A DNA stretch of 64,000 nucleotides from Nageia nagi (lineage: Eukaryota > Pinophyta): positions 142,538,001 through 142,602,000 of the forward strand of contig JBITNC010000001.1 in assembly GCA_050084985.1 (NCBI GenBank), given 5' to 3'. How positions within the stretch are numbered: position 1 is the stretch's first letter; the number at the start of each line of letters is the position of its first letter. Of the stretch, positions 32,492 to 45,405 are shown in pieces. A program made the position numbers and the translations under genes. The notes under the pieces are model-generated. The model searched no databases and was not told where the DNA came from. It worked only from the letters and a program-made list of their open reading frames with translations.

Positions 32492-33232
32492 GGTGATGTC
32501 AACAATCAATGGGAAAAAATTAGTGAAAAATACAAAGAATAATGATTGCTAGATTTTATGTAATTGGCTAATAGTCATCATTAGTATTCAAAGCTTAAGA
32601 CTAGTTAGTTATTTCGATGTATTTTCACCTATAAATACAAGGCAAATCAATGCAATGAAAGTTGAACATTTAAGTATTTTTCCTTTGCAATGTTACTAAG
32701 GCTGCTATATGGATATAGGTATGATATGTTTGATCTTTATTCAATAATTTTTAATATATGTGCTTAAATTAGTGTGTATGCATTCATATGCACTTTATGG
32801 CTTTATAAATGAATACGTAGTTAGTTCCTATTAATATTTTATTTGGTTAGGATTGCTAGTTAAGGTGATATAATTTGTGGCTATTAATTTGCATGCCCTT
32901 CTAGTCATTCCACTTAAGGAAGCCTAGGCTACTCAAGGATATTCATTTTAATTACTTTCTTATACTCTATTATTTTTATCTTTTCTTACACTCTATATAT
33001 CAAAATAGTAGTGTAGTTGATATTCTTATGAGGAGACTTTGACTAAACAATAAGGTATCAACCTTCATACCGAAGGTTGAATTAAAAAAATTAGTTTAAC
33101 CTTAATGAATTAATCTAATATGATTTATGATGATGTGAATGTTACACAATTACTATGAAAAATTAATTTTATAGTATGTTTGATGGGATACATCCCACCC
33201 ATTTACAAATATATAAGATCTGCAAGGATCTT
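32492..33232 (+). repeat. Possible lone Gypsy LTR
   Basis: Starts TGATGTCAACAATC right after a purine-rich tract (gggggtgtatgggagg). Ends just before TTGGTGACTCTG at 33233, which resembles Tat-type primer sites. No second copy is visible in the window, so this rests on flanking signals only. Confidence 0.3.
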
Positions 33233-33589
33233 ATTGGTGACTCTGTAATGAACAAGGCTGGTTACATTCATTGCTTCTATTTCCAACGTAATTAAATTTA
33301 GGTAAGAACTAATTATTGTGATAAAATTTTAAAAAAATTTGAATTGATTTCATGTTCACAATACATTAGGTAAAGGTAAGCAAATATATTCTTGAGTTCT
33401 TTGAACTTGATCTAAAAGGGAAGAATAATATTATAAGGACTAGGTATTTGAATTACATTCTTTTTTGGGAAGAACTCTTTTCACAAACATTACTTATATT
33501 TCTTAACATAGTAGAAACTATGGTTGCTCAAGTAGTAACCTAGATATACCTAGAATGGAATACAACAGGTCCATTGTATCTTACAAATT

Positions 33590-33990
33590 GTATAGTTATT
33601 CCATCCAATGCTTTGAAGTCTCTCCCAAACTATGATGGTACAAAGAAGATAGTTTATAATCACATTTTTTTGATGTGATTGCCATTGGAAAAATATAAAA
33701 TATTACTTGAGATAATGTAATGGTCTAACTACTCATCCAATCCTTGAAAGGAAAAATACTAGACTAGTATATATATCTGTATGACAACTTTATGACCACT
33801 TGGAAACAACTAGATAAACATTTCATAAAGGATTTTGATGAGATAGGAGATTGTTTCTCCTTGTTCACTCATTTTACTATAATCAAGATGCATGAGTTAG
33901 AATCCATTACTGATTTCAATATCTATTTTGGAAATACATGGAATAGAATCCATTACTGATTTCATTATCTATGTCATTCTCAATCATTTT
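33590..33990 (+). pseudogene. Ty3/Gypsy gag fragment
   Basis: The plus strand reads ALKSLPNYDGTKKIVYNHI, then after frameshifts LIQSLKGKILD, a stop where Trp is expected, and YIYLYDNFMTTWKQLDKHF. IKDFDEIGDCFSLFTHFTII follows. This is the conserved gag core of plant Gypsy elements, on the same strand as the LTR-like segment upstream. Confidence 0.6.
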
Positions 33991-34789
33991 AACATTCCAT
34001 GTTTTAACCATAGATTTATATCAAAGGTAATTGCTATAAAGTGATCTCCAAATAATATTTTCAAATCATATGGTGCACCACCAATGATGCCCTTTTTAAT
34101 ATCATGTGATGTATAAGGTTGTAAACATTACATGGTGTGCTTATTATTATTCTACATACCCCATTAAATAAGTTATTTTACAAATATTTACCAACTAATA
34201 TATGGTGTGCTAATATGATGCTTTATTTTTATATCTTTATTATGCCTTTTAATTTATATTTATTTTATATATGTAAGATGTATATGAGGTGATATGTTGG
34301 TATACATCATTTCAAAATTGAAATTAGTGGAAATATTAGAAAATGATCTAATATAATGGTTACCAATATATCTTGGATATTTATGCATTTTAATTAAATG
34401 GAGAGGAGTGATATAATTTTGATGCAAAGATGATGGTGGTTTTTAGATTATTATAGGTAAGAAAATGATACTAAAAATATGAGAAATGAGTGTTCTGCAA
34501 GTAAGAGAGGATGTGGTAAAATTTTATCATCATTTAACTATTTGCACTTGAAGGGCTCTTACATCCTAAAAATGATAATCCAAACCACTTATCTCCTACA
34601 ATAAAAATCCATTCACAATACTTATGTTATCATTGATATAATGAAAATAATTACAATGTCTAATCATAATTACAACAAACTCATCTACTTTAAGTACAAG
34701 ATTATTTCAAGAAAGTCTATATTAAGTCATTAATTACAAATGTATTCTCCAATGTTTTAGGACTATGGTCCCATGAGATGGGCCATAAC
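33991..34789. other. Decayed sequence, nothing recognised
   Basis: No readable frame beyond the gag fragment. It ends at the LTR beginning at 34790. Confidence 0.35.
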
Positions 34790-36182
34790 TATAATGTCCC
34801 CATTTTTTAAGGTGTTTTTCCCATTTCACCTTTGATAAATGGGAACATTAATTTAGGTGTGATTTTGTTTATTTTTGTAGGATTTGGCCAAAATGACATA
34901 AATTACACTTAGAGACTTAGTAAAAGATCTAATTATGGAATAAATGACCCTTTTATTTATTATTTGTACTTAGTTAAATTCCTAAAATTCCAATAATAAT
35001 GTATTTGTAATACCAAAGTAAATATATTTATAAATGCAATATTAGTCTTCCTAAAAGAGACGTGCATATTTCTAGCCTTGATGGTTGTAATATTGGCATT
35101 TAATGTATCTCTAGTCATTAGTTTCCTCCTTTGAGTTAGAGCATCCCATAGGTGATTACATTGAATACAAGGTCATTAGGAGCTCCAAGGTTCAATGTGG
35201 CAGTTCAAACAAGGTTTCAATAATCTTAAGGAAAGTGGATGGATTCTATACATGGATGTTGGACACTTGAGAATCCCAAGATCCCACGTTGGTCCTCCTT
35301 GATACTTAGACTCATGCCACTGATCTTGAGGTACTTTGACATCACCCCTTGTTGTACATTGGCATTCCTAGCCCTTAGATGTGATTTCACTTATCCCAAG
35401 GCTCCTTGTATTGGACATTGCACACATGAGCACATGGATCACATCTCTCCACCATTGGATCATCTCAATGAAAGATTGGATGAGAGACTACATCATTTAT
35501 AAAAGAAGAACACTTTATAATTCTAAAAATATGCTATTTATTGATAAAATCCCCCTTTTATTAGATTGAAAGTGAGAACTCTATATCTATCACTTGTAGA
35601 AAAACTTGCATTTGAGGTCTTGAGGTGATAGGAAACTAGACTCAAGCTTACTCCAACATTCTTGTAAGGAATACTATTGATTCCTTCATAAAGTTATGTT
35701 AAATTCTTATACTGGGCCTTGCTACTACTATGATTAGAGAGGCTCTAGAGCTATCTAAAAAAATACTATTGGAGGAAGTCTCAGTACAAGCTCCTTAGGT
35801 CAAAAATATTGTAATTATGCTATTCTCTTGCTATATAAAACACATTTACATTTTTAGTATCAATCTCACTATTTGTCTTACCTATGCTTGGACATTGGAT
35901 TTTAGAGTGATTATTACATTATTAAAATTCCTATTTTTCTCCCTTCCTACAACATTGGATCTAGAGTGGTATTTTCATAGTATAAAATCTTTCTTTTCTT
36001 TACTATTGTAACATTGGGATCCTAAAGATATTATCATGTGGTTTAAGTATTTTAATTACCAAATTAGCTTTACATTTGCTTGATATGTGTATTTTTAGCT
36101 TGTTTGGTTAAGTTTGGTTCATAAAGCTAAATGCTCCTCTCCTAAGGCATGTATGAGGAGTGAGCCCTAGTTTGGCTCATCA
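34790..36182 (+). repeat. 5-prime LTR, about 1.39 kb
   Basis: Aligns over its full length with 39321-40628. Shared anchors include cccatttcacctttgata, gggaacattaatttaggtgt (one base different on the right) and gtgagaactctat. The start TATAATGT pairs with TGTAATAT on the right, so the terminal TG has mutated. Short open frames inside (35239-35569) are not genes. Confidence 0.85.
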
Positions 36183-36185
36183 TAG

Positions 36186-36198
36186 TGGTATTAGAGCC
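36186..36198 (+). promoter_or_regulatory. tRNA-Met-type primer binding site
   Basis: TGGTATTAGAGCC, one change from the canonical TGGTATCAGAGC core, 3 bp after the LTR. Confidence 0.75.
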
Positions 36199-38835
36199 AA
36201 GATCTTTCCATCTTGGTGGGAAATGAGGTCCAAGGAGAGTTTGAGGATACCCACATCACAATGGTATCACACATGGAGAACTCATTGGGTTATAGAGTGG
36301 ATATCTTATCCTTTATTTTGGGTAAGAGTTGAAGATCTCTTGGAGAGTTTCTGCTAAAGGAGATTCATTATGTTATCAATTCATAGATATTTTTTGCTAG
36401 AATCACAGTGATATTTTCTAAGGAAATCTTGCCCTTTTCTATTCTATAAGAAGGAGTTGTTGGAGAGATCTTGCCATAAGATTTGGAGTTAGCATCATAG
36501 TAAAGTTGACCTTAGATCACACTATCCATTTTTGTGGAGTATCTATTGGATCTAGATGCTAGGAGTGAGATGTTGGAGGTCAAAGAGCTAGATCTCACCA
36601 GTCTAATAGGACATTGGGAACTTTTTGATCATAATTTTGAATTCTAAAATGTCAAGGAGAAACATTCAACTTGATAAGGTATATTTTCAAAAAAATTACA
36701 TTTTTTTTTTATCAAGTTTGATGTCATTGCTATGATTTGGAATTTGGATCATGTTTATTTATGCTAAGGAAGCCTAAATTTAAAGAAGTTTGGTGATTTT
36801 GAGCTCATCTAGATCTAGCCATTGGTATTAATTTACTTGAATCCATACATTGGTATCTTAGAGTAATTATAAAGGTTCATTCTACATTTTGAGCCCACCT
36901 AAAGGCATAAATTTGCATACTATGAGATTTTTGAGGTCTATTCTACATGTTAAGACTAGTCTAGGCCATAGCTTGGCACACTGATGATATTTTTGAGATC
37001 CACTTTGCATTTTAGAACCATCTTGAGGAGGACATTGGCATACTAAAGGAGTTTTTGGAGTTTGATCAATATTTCAAAGCTATACTAAGGAGACCATGGC
37101 ATAATAAGATCAATTTTGAGGTTCATTTGACATTTGATTACCATTAGAGGACATACATTGGTGTTTTGAGGGAGATTATGGATACTTTGCTATATTTTTG
37201 AATCATATGAAGGGAGATGTTAGCTTGTTGAGGCCAATTTTAGGTTATAACTACATCACAAGAGACACTTAACTATAAGTATTGACCAATTTTTCACCAT
37301 AAAGATTAAGAAATGGTAGTTTTGTAGGATAATTGGACATTCTAGACCAAATTTACTAGAAAAATTACAATTTTGAGTCACTACAAGGAGTACCTTAAGG
37401 ATAAAGGAGAGTTAATTATTGTTATTAACTAAATTTCACTATGGTATCTATACCATGGAGGCATAAGGAAGAGATGTTAGGATAATTTTGGTGCTATGTC
37501 CATAATCTAAAGCCAAAAGTGAGACATTGGATGTGTAGGTGGCTTTATTTTCTACAAGTCCATAAAAATTCATCCATTGAAGGTTCAAGATTTAATTCTT
37601 CATGAAGGTTTGAGGAATTTGCAATTTATTCATTTTTAGTAGGAGTAGAAAAATGAGAAAAAGGTAAAAATATTTATTTTATTTTTAAGGAGAAATAAGG
37701 AGAGAAAAATATTTGGAAAATACAAAATTTTTTTTATTTCATTATTAGGAAAAAATTTTTTTTAGGAGTTATAGGAAATTTTATTTATTTATTTTGACAA
37801 GCAAAATAAAATTGGAGTAATAAGGTGTCATTTTAGGTTTTATATTTTATTATGTCTAAAATATTGAATTTTGGAGGAAAAGCATGATGTTGTTGCAAAA
37901 ATACATTTTTAAATAATTTCCTAGCCCTATAAAATCAAACAAAGGGCTACCAAGAGGACACACCAAATTTGAGATTAGAATTTTGAATCTAAGAAAAGGA
38001 GGTTAGATGTTGGATATAAGGAGGAATTAAGTACCTATTGAGCACCTCAAAGGAGTTCATTAGGCACTTTGAAGGGAGATCAACACCTAAGTATAAGTCA
38101 TTAGATTTTTAGAAGGCTCAATTTTGAGTTTGAAGGGACCTCTCATTATCATTCTCCCACTAAAAGGTATATGTCTATATTTTGAGGCCATAATTTGAAA
38201 AATTTGGAGCCATAATCTAGATGCAAGGGTTCTCTCAAATCATTGTCACTAGGGAATTAGCATGGCATCTTTAGGAATGAATAGTGAACATGAATTTATT
38301 TAAAAATTTTGAAGATACTATAGGATTTGTTGTTGTTGTAAGGATTTATAGTCATCATGTCACCATTGTGAAGGTCAAGATGAGGATTTTCATATTGGGA
38401 GAGCATCTATAGTGAGGATTTACCACAAGGTAAAGGTTCATCATAAGTAATTGAAGTAAGAAGGAATAAATGACTAAGGTATAAGACACTCCTTACATCA
38501 CTTCACTCACCTTATTCTTGTGTAAGTTAATCTAGAGATACTCAACCCTTCCATAAAACATTAGGGAAGAAATGAACTTTCAAGAATTCATTAAGGTTAC
38601 TAAAGGAGAAGAATTGCATGATGTGACACCATTAAGAGAGATACACCTAAATGCTCCAAGGTAACAAACATAAGTACACTCTCGAAGGAAGGATTTTGTA
38701 CATGATGAGAATAGGGCACCACAACATCACCAACCATTAAAGAAAAGTTACCCTTCTTCAAGAATGATTTTAGATATATAGATTCTGGAAGGAAAATTAT
38801 CTCCTCACTATACTTCCATTAGAATAAAAGGAGTA
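36199..38835 (+). other. Internal region, decayed, probably former gag
   Basis: By position this should be 5-prime leader plus gag. I cannot follow a gag motif; frames are short. Around 38450-38800 Ser/His/Glu-rich frames lead into the protease relic. Confidence 0.35.
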
Positions 38836-39130
38836 GTGGGAGAAGAGGTTCTCATCTTGATTAATAATGGAGCCACACAAATCTTCATTGAATTAGGGTT
38901 TGTAATAAGAAATAACCTCCCAACAAAAAATACAGATTCATTCTCTATCACCAATGCTAATGGGAACTACATATTGTGTAATCAATTAGTGAGACTCAAC
39001 ATCCAAATAGGAAACTATGTTCTTGAATATGAATTTTATTTCTTTCCTTAAGATGACTCATAAGAGGTAATACTTGGAGTACAATGTATGTATCCCTCAG
39101 GCAATATTTGGACTAATTTTTAGTAACAAG
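38836..39130 (+). pseudogene. Retropepsin relic
   Basis: LILINNGATQIFIELGF (38854 onward) matches the plant Gypsy protease pattern VLIDxGATHNFI, with the catalytic Asp replaced by Asn. It continues through RLNIQIGNYVLEYEFYFFP, a stop, and EVILGVQC (compare VVLGVQWL). The frame ends soon after. The enzyme would be inactive. Confidence 0.75.
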
Positions 39131-39301
39131 AGGTGAGCTTCTTCTTCAAGGGAAAAAAATACCATCATCAAAGGAATTAAGCTTGGGCATGGAAAATGTT
39201 TGATAACTACACCAAAAAAGAAGTTAGAGTTTGTGAATTCTTAGATTAACCAAGAAGATTCTATTGAAGCTATGATTTTTTTGAATTTCTTGGGAACAAG
39301 C

Positions 39302-39320
39302 AATTTGGAAGGGACGGACT
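39302..39320 (+). promoter_or_regulatory. Purine-rich tract before the 3-prime LTR
   Basis: ttggaagggacggact lies directly before the right LTR start TGTAATAT. Confidence 0.5.
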
Positions 39321-40628
39321 TGTAATATACCTATTTTTTAGGTGTTTTCCCCATTTCACCTTTGATACATAGGAACATTAATTTAGGTGTGATTTTATCT
39401 ATTTTTGTAATATTTAGCTAAAATGATGTAAATTCTACTTAGAAACAAAGTAAATGCTCTAATTATGGAATGAATGATAATTTTATTTATTATTTATATT
39501 TAGTTAAATTACTAAAATACCAATAATGATGTATTTATAATACCAAGATAAATTATATTTGTTAATGTAATATTAGTCTCCCTAAAAGAGGTGTTGCATA
39601 TTTCTAGCCTTGATGATTGTAATATTGGTATTTAATTTATCTCTAGTTATTAGTGCTTACATCTTTGAGGTAGAGCATCCCCCTAGGTGATTGCAACAAC
39701 TACAAGGTCATTAGGATATCCAAGTTTAAATTTGGTACTTCAAACAAGATTTTAGTAATCTCAAGGCAAGTGGATTATTTCCATGCATGGAAGTTGGACA
39801 CTTGAGTATCCTAAGAACCTATATTAGCCCTCCTTGGCACTTGGATCCATGGAACTATTCTTGAGGCACTGCAACATCACCCCCTCTTAGACATTGGTAT
39901 TCTTGACCCTTAGATGTGATTTCATTTATCAAGACTAAATTACCTATAAAAGGAGAACACTTGATCATTACAAAGCATGTTTAATATTGATGAAAACCCC
40001 CTTTTATCAAATTAAGTGTGAGAACTCTATCTCTACCACTTGTAGGGAAACCTACATTTGAGGTCTTGAGGTGATAGGAAGCTAGCCTCAAGCTTACTCC
40101 AGGATTCTTGAGAGGAACACTATTAGTTCCATCATAGAGTTGTGGGGAAGTCCTAGATTGGGCCTTGTTGTTTTTGTGATAGGAGAGGCCTTGGAGCTAT
40201 CCAACAAAACCCTACTGGAGGAAGTCTTGGTTCAAGCTACTTAGGTCAAAAATATTGTAATTGCATAATTATCTTACTATATTAAATACAATTATATTTT
40301 TGCTATCAATCTTGCCATTTATCTCTCTTATCCTTCAATGTAAGGTTTTGGAGTGATTATTGCATTGTTAAAATTCTTGTTTTTCTCCCTTACTACAACA
40401 TTAGATCTGGAGTGGTAATTTCATAGTATAAATCTATCTTTTTTTTTCCTATTGCAATGTTGGGTTCCTAGAGATATTTTTTTATGATTGAAGTATTTTA
40501 GTTGCCAAATTAGTTAGATGTTGGGTTGATATATGTATTTTGATATTTTTTAATTAATTTTAGAGCATTAAGACAAATTTCCCTCTCCTAGGGAACATTT
40601 AAGGATTGATCCCTAGTTCAAATAATCA
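39321..40628 (+). repeat. 3-prime LTR, about 1.31 kb
   Basis: Partner of 34790-36182, with many substitutions and small indels, so the insertion is old. Confidence 0.85.
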
Positions 40629-40701
40629 TAATGATAATTGATATGAAATGTTGATATTATTCTTACATTGTTAATATAATATTTAGGTAATGAAATACTT
40701 T

Positions 40702-40985
40702 ACTATATATATATGAAAATAGCAAATGGTATTAATCTCAAGGTGTCTATCTCTAGATACCCAAAAACTATTTGAGAATAACCAAGATAGTTATTTACAT
40801 TATTGAGGAATATGTTTAAGTACATGAGTATTCGAGAGTTACATTCCTGTATAATAACTATAGGAGAAACCATAAACCCTAATATTAAAGTAAACATTAG
40901 TAATGCTAATAATATATTAATATTACATTATTATAATTATAGATACCTAGATGTATCTATTTATCTAATGTATTATTTATTCTAA
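40702..40985 (-). repeat. Probable 3-prime LTR remnant of the decayed Copia
   Basis: Its first part repeats at 45344-45403. It ends at a C-run (minus-strand G-run) typical of a polypurine tract. The LTR ends are not canonical. Confidence 0.5.
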
Positions 40986-41029
40986 TACCCCCCATAATAC
41001 ATTAGGTCTTTAGAGGACATGAGAGGAAG

Positions 41030-42400
41030 CTCTAAAAGTATTCAAACTTTCCACTATCAAAAGATTTACTTGAAACATTTGAAGTTTTCTATTTTGTGAA
41101 AATGTACTAAAGCTAAATGTTGTGTAGTGAAACATGATCCAGAATGAAGTACACCTATATCTCAATGTGTTTGGTACACTGATGAAAATAAATATTTTAA
41201 ACTAGTTTCAACATGCCTTGATTGTCGTAATGTGAAACTGTGTCTTGCTTCTATGGAATTCCAATGTTTGTCAAAATATGATGTAACCATATTGCTTCAC
41301 AAATATCTCTTGCAACATGGTATTCTAACTCTATTGTATATTTGGATATGATGCTTTACTTCTTACTACCCCATAAAATCAATCCAGATCTATGGAAGAA
41401 CACATATCCTATCATTAATCTTCTATCATTCAAAGATCCTCCATGATCTACATCCATGTATATAGACAAGATGAACTTATCAATCTTCTTGTATTCTAGG
41501 CCATAATAATCAGTGCCATGGATGTACCTTATAAATTGCTTTACCACTATTCAATGGGCCTTCTTTGGTTCATACATAAATCTTGGAGGACAATTGATGA
41601 TATAGCAAATATCCAACCTAGTGTATGCTAGGTAAATTAACCCTCCAATCAATTGATGGTAGAGAGTTGCATTTATCGATGGAGAAAAATCATGACATGA
41701 AAAACATAAACTAGATTCAATTAGCATGGATGTTAGGTCACATTTTGTCATCCTAAATTTCTCCAATAGCTTCTTGATGTACTTCATTTGTGAAATAAAT
41801 ATATGGTCCTGCATCTACCAAACATCCAATCCAAGGTAATAATTAAGTAAACTAAGGTCAATCATGTTGAATGATCATTTTAGGACATATTTGTACGATA
41901 TGATCAACTCCTTAGTGCTACCTATGATAACCAAATCATTGACATAAACTACAATTATGACAATCTCCCCCCCATGTTATTGAAGGTAGAGGTTAGGATC
42001 ATATGGACTCACATTGAAGTCATGTTGTAGTAGGTGGGAATTAATTTTCATATACTAGGCTTGAGGATCCTATTGAAAACCATACAAAGACTTGATCAAT
42101 CTACACACTTTTATTTTTCCTATATTAATCACAAATCCTTCAGGTTGCTGCATGTAAACTTCTTCTAAGTCTCTATTTAGGAAGGCGCTTTTCACATCCA
42201 TTTGATGGAATTTCTAGCTAAATTGTGCTACCATTGCAAAAATAATTCTAATGGTATTCATCTTGGCTATGGGAGTAAAAGTCTCCTCATAGTTGATACC
42301 TTCCTATTGAGCATACCCTTTGGTAACAAATTGAGCCTTACACTTGTCAAGTGTACCATTAACTTTATACTTGGTTTTGAACACCCATTTACATCCAATG
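41030..42400 (-). pseudogene. Copia reverse transcriptase - RNase H relic
   Basis: The minus strand shows HQMDVKSAFLNRDLEEVYMQ near 42170, VYVNDLVIIGS near 41930 (catalytic YVDD changed to YVND) and LIGGLIYLAYTRLDICY near 41640. GYVFFHRSGLILWGSKK (41356-41406) and RTKHIEI-like sequence near 41150 follow. Open pieces are 41551-41814 and 41356-41547. Inactive. Confidence 0.8.
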
Positions 42401-42599
42401 GCTTTCTTCCTTGATGGAAGGTCTACCAAATTTTGTGTGCCATTTTTCATAAATGCATCATACTCAGTAGATCAATAGCTTTAAAAACCATCTCAAGTTC
42501 AAGTGTATTTACAATGGTACTCATTAATGTGAAGTTCACTTCTTCACGAGCCATGCTTCATGTTCTTATTCTAGAATTCATAGTGTCTAGTGGAAACTC

Positions 42600-44030
42600 A
42601 GGTTTGAATCCTATAGTGTCTTTTGGTATCACTTAGGTATTTGAGGTGGAAAATTCACAATTGGAGCTTCTATCTCATCATCCTCATCATCATAATTAAT
42701 TATGGGGCTACTATCAGGTTTAGGTACCTTTGCAAGTGGACTAATTGAAGATTCACTAGTCTCATCAAATATTACATCTTTACTAATATAAGTGTTTTGA
42801 GTAGTAGGATCCATGACTCTATAGGCTTTAGATACACTATTGTACCCAAGAAGAATGCACTTCTTTATTTATCATCAATCTTCTTCCTTTGCTACTTAGG
42901 AATGTGCATGTAGGAAATATAACCAAACATCTCAAAGATGTGAGATATTAGGTTGCTCTCTTGACCATGATTCTTTAGGTGTCATCCCATAAAGAGCTTT
43001 TGTGGGTACCCTATTCAACATATATGTGATAGTATTTACTACTTCAACAAAAAATATCCCATCCATTTTGCATCTTTCAACATGCTTCTTGCTATTTCCA
43101 TAATGGTTTGATTTCATCATTCACAAACTCAATTTTTCTATGGTATGTAGGATATGGTCAACTACCATCAAATTCCATGCTACTTCAAGAATGTAGAAAA
43201 CTCATTTCTATTTCCCCCTTGATCTGAGTGAAGAATATGGATGTGAAGATAAGTTTGTTTCTCCATAAGTGCCTTGAATTCCTTGAAGTAGGAAAATGTC
43301 TAATCCTTTGTCTTTAGGAAATACACCCATATTTTTCTAGAGTAATCATCAACAAATAACAAGAAGTATCTAAGGCCAAAAACACTAGTTTAGATGGGAC
43401 CCCATAGATTGGTATGGATCACATCAAGAGGTCCTTTAGCATAATGTGTGCTATCATCAAATGGGATTCTTTGCTATTTTCATACTATACAAGTAGAATA
43501 AACATTAGTAGGAGAAGTAAGAGATGGAAGATCACATAACATATCTTTTTTTTGAAAAGTGATTAGGTATTTTGGATTCATGTGTTCAAATATATGATTT
43601 CAAATAATGGTTACATCCATAACATGAACATTGAGTGCCTAATTATCGAAAGCTACAACATCAAACATGAACATTCTCCCAAATCCTTTTGCTTTTGCTA
43701 TAATTCAGTATCCTTTGGACTTGTCATGAATGAAGCAAACCTTTTCTCCTTTCATAGTATCAAAATCCACCTTCATATTTTTGTCTAGCATTTGGCTAAC
43801 TGCTAAGAGGTTCTTTTTGAGCTTTAGCACATACAAGACCTATTTGAAATGATAATTATTCTTTCCAAGTTGGTCATGAATATCATCCCTACCTTCAATG
43901 TCATGGGATGTATCATCATACAATTAAATTTGAATAGGATTTGTATTATCTTACAAGGACAAAAACTAATCCTTTCATCTATTCATGTGCCGGGAAGCAC
44001 TAGAATCAATATACCAAGTGGAGGAGACTA
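42600..44030 (-). pseudogene. Copia integrase relic
   Basis: Minus-strand pieces include VVNTITYMLNRVPTKALYGM (in 42932-43120) and GMTPKESW. These match the integrase end (YLINRSPT..L...TPEE.W). The acidic linker to RT is at 42629-42814. Core residues around 43200-43560 can be followed only with several stops. Gag-pre-integrase similarity lies around 43600-44000. Confidence 0.65.
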
Positions 44031-44329
44031 AAGGGTTCTCTTGATGAACAAAAGTAAGATCACTAACATCTTTAGTCACTTGATCAACATCATTTACAAC
44101 ATTGTCCTATTATTTTCTTCATTATGGTCATCTTTTTTTTGACTCCCCTAGATTCTAATGGTTTTTCCATTTTTATTTTTTATTCTTGTTGCTCAGAGAG
44201 CCTTGAGTAAAAGAATTCTATGAACAATACTAAAATTCATATCCTTTCTTGCCATAAATCATTCAATATTTTTGTTGCTTATAATTGGACTATTGGAAAG
44301 TTTTTCCTTTACCTTTGTATTGGAAAGGT

Positions 44330-44960
44330 TTCTTTACTCTTTGATTAGATACCATGGCTTCTTCTTTTTCATGGGAGATCACATGAGAAGCTTCTTATTA
44401 TTGCAACATATTTACCAAATCTTCAAATTCAGGTGTTTACTTTAGGATGTTCAATATCATCCTAAAGGTATGATATTTCTTTGAGAGTGCTTTGAATAAA
44501 ATGGGTACAAGGAGTGTATCTTCCACCTCTTCACCTATTTACAATATGGAGGCTCAAAGTTCCCCAACTCTATGAAGAAAGGATTCAATTTGTTCACCAC
44601 TTTTCAGTTTCATGGTATGTAATTATCCTTACAAATGTAGAATATGATTTTGATTCTTTGAGACAAACACTTGCTGCAATTTCTTTCATGCTTCTATAGC
44701 ATTTAAGAGTTTTGAACATGAGGTTGTACATCATTTGAAATTCTAATAAAGATGATCATACAATCCTTCCTTCTTTGATCAAACTTATTTTTTTCATCAT
44801 CAATTGTCATTAGATGAGTTTCTTTTCTAGTTGTAATGTCCCATAATTCTTCAAACTCTAATATTATCGAAATATTCATCTTCTATGAGGCATAGTTATT
44901 ACCTTTCAACACTTGTGAATTAGGCAATAAAATATTTATGGCTATTTGGGCCATGCTACT
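44330..44960 (-). pseudogene. Copia gag relic
   Basis: The minus strand reads LILEFEELWDITTRKETH near 44830-44885, equivalent to the LWDIV motif of the Copia gag, followed by a decayed helical region. N-terminal LPNSQVLKGNNYA is near 44905. Confidence 0.6.
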
Positions 44961-45343
44961 TTGTAATATGCAACTTCAATGTCACTAATATGCAAAAAAT
45001 CACTCACTTCAAAGTGTGCAAAACTTTTAATATCCTCTTTCAAATTTACCTTTAAGGTTCAAATATAAATATCATTTGAGCTATTTAATCAAATGAGATG
45101 GCTAAAATAATTTATTTAATACCTTTAATTTTATATCATATGCAAAAAATATTTTAGCACATGTAAAAATTGATTTTTAAAGTTGAGGTGGAGAGATTTG
45201 AAATTGCAACCTTTTATTTTGAAACTTGGTGCCTTGCCAATGTACCAAGAGGATTTCCTTGAAAGGATTATGACTTGGATGATTTTTGTTTTACAAGATT
45301 ATTTTTCTTCTTTGAATTGTTTTAAAAAAATTATATTCCTTTA

Positions 45344-45405
45344 TATATATATATATATGAAAATATAAAATGGTATTAATCTCAAGGTGTAGATATCCAA
45401 AAATG
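45344..45405 (-). repeat. Probable 5-prime LTR remnant of the decayed Copia
   Basis: TA run plus aatggtattaatctcaaggt, then gatatccaaaaa, similar to 40702-40775. The rest of this LTR seems deleted. Confidence 0.45.

Larger units (their letters stand above)
34790..40628 (+). mobile_element. Old Gypsy-like LTR element with long LTRs and only a protease relic recognised
   Basis: Long direct repeats (34790-36182 and 39321-40628) flank 3.1 kb. A tRNA-Met-type primer site follows the left LTR and a purine-rich tract precedes the right one. The only recognisable coding trace is a retropepsin relic at 38836-39130. RT, RNase H and integrase are missing. The flanks ataac (34785-34789) and ataat (40628-40632) might be a decayed duplication, which is weak. 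Confidence 0.75.
40702..45405 (-). mobile_element. Decayed Ty1/Copia element
   Basis: On the minus strand gag (about 44960-44330), gag-pre-integrase/integrase (44000-42900), linker (42870-42600), RT (42330-41560) and RNase H (41550-41030) occur in Copia order. A short repeat containing aatggtattaatctcaaggt, preceded by a TA run, occurs at 40702-40775 and 45344-45403. It probably marks the remains of the two LTRs. On the minus strand a GGGGGG tract (near 40988) lies where the purine tract should be. Confidence 0.75.

Noticed and set aside
35239-35569. Frames of 87 and 62 aa
   Set aside because: They lie inside an LTR with a diverged second copy that does not preserve the frame.
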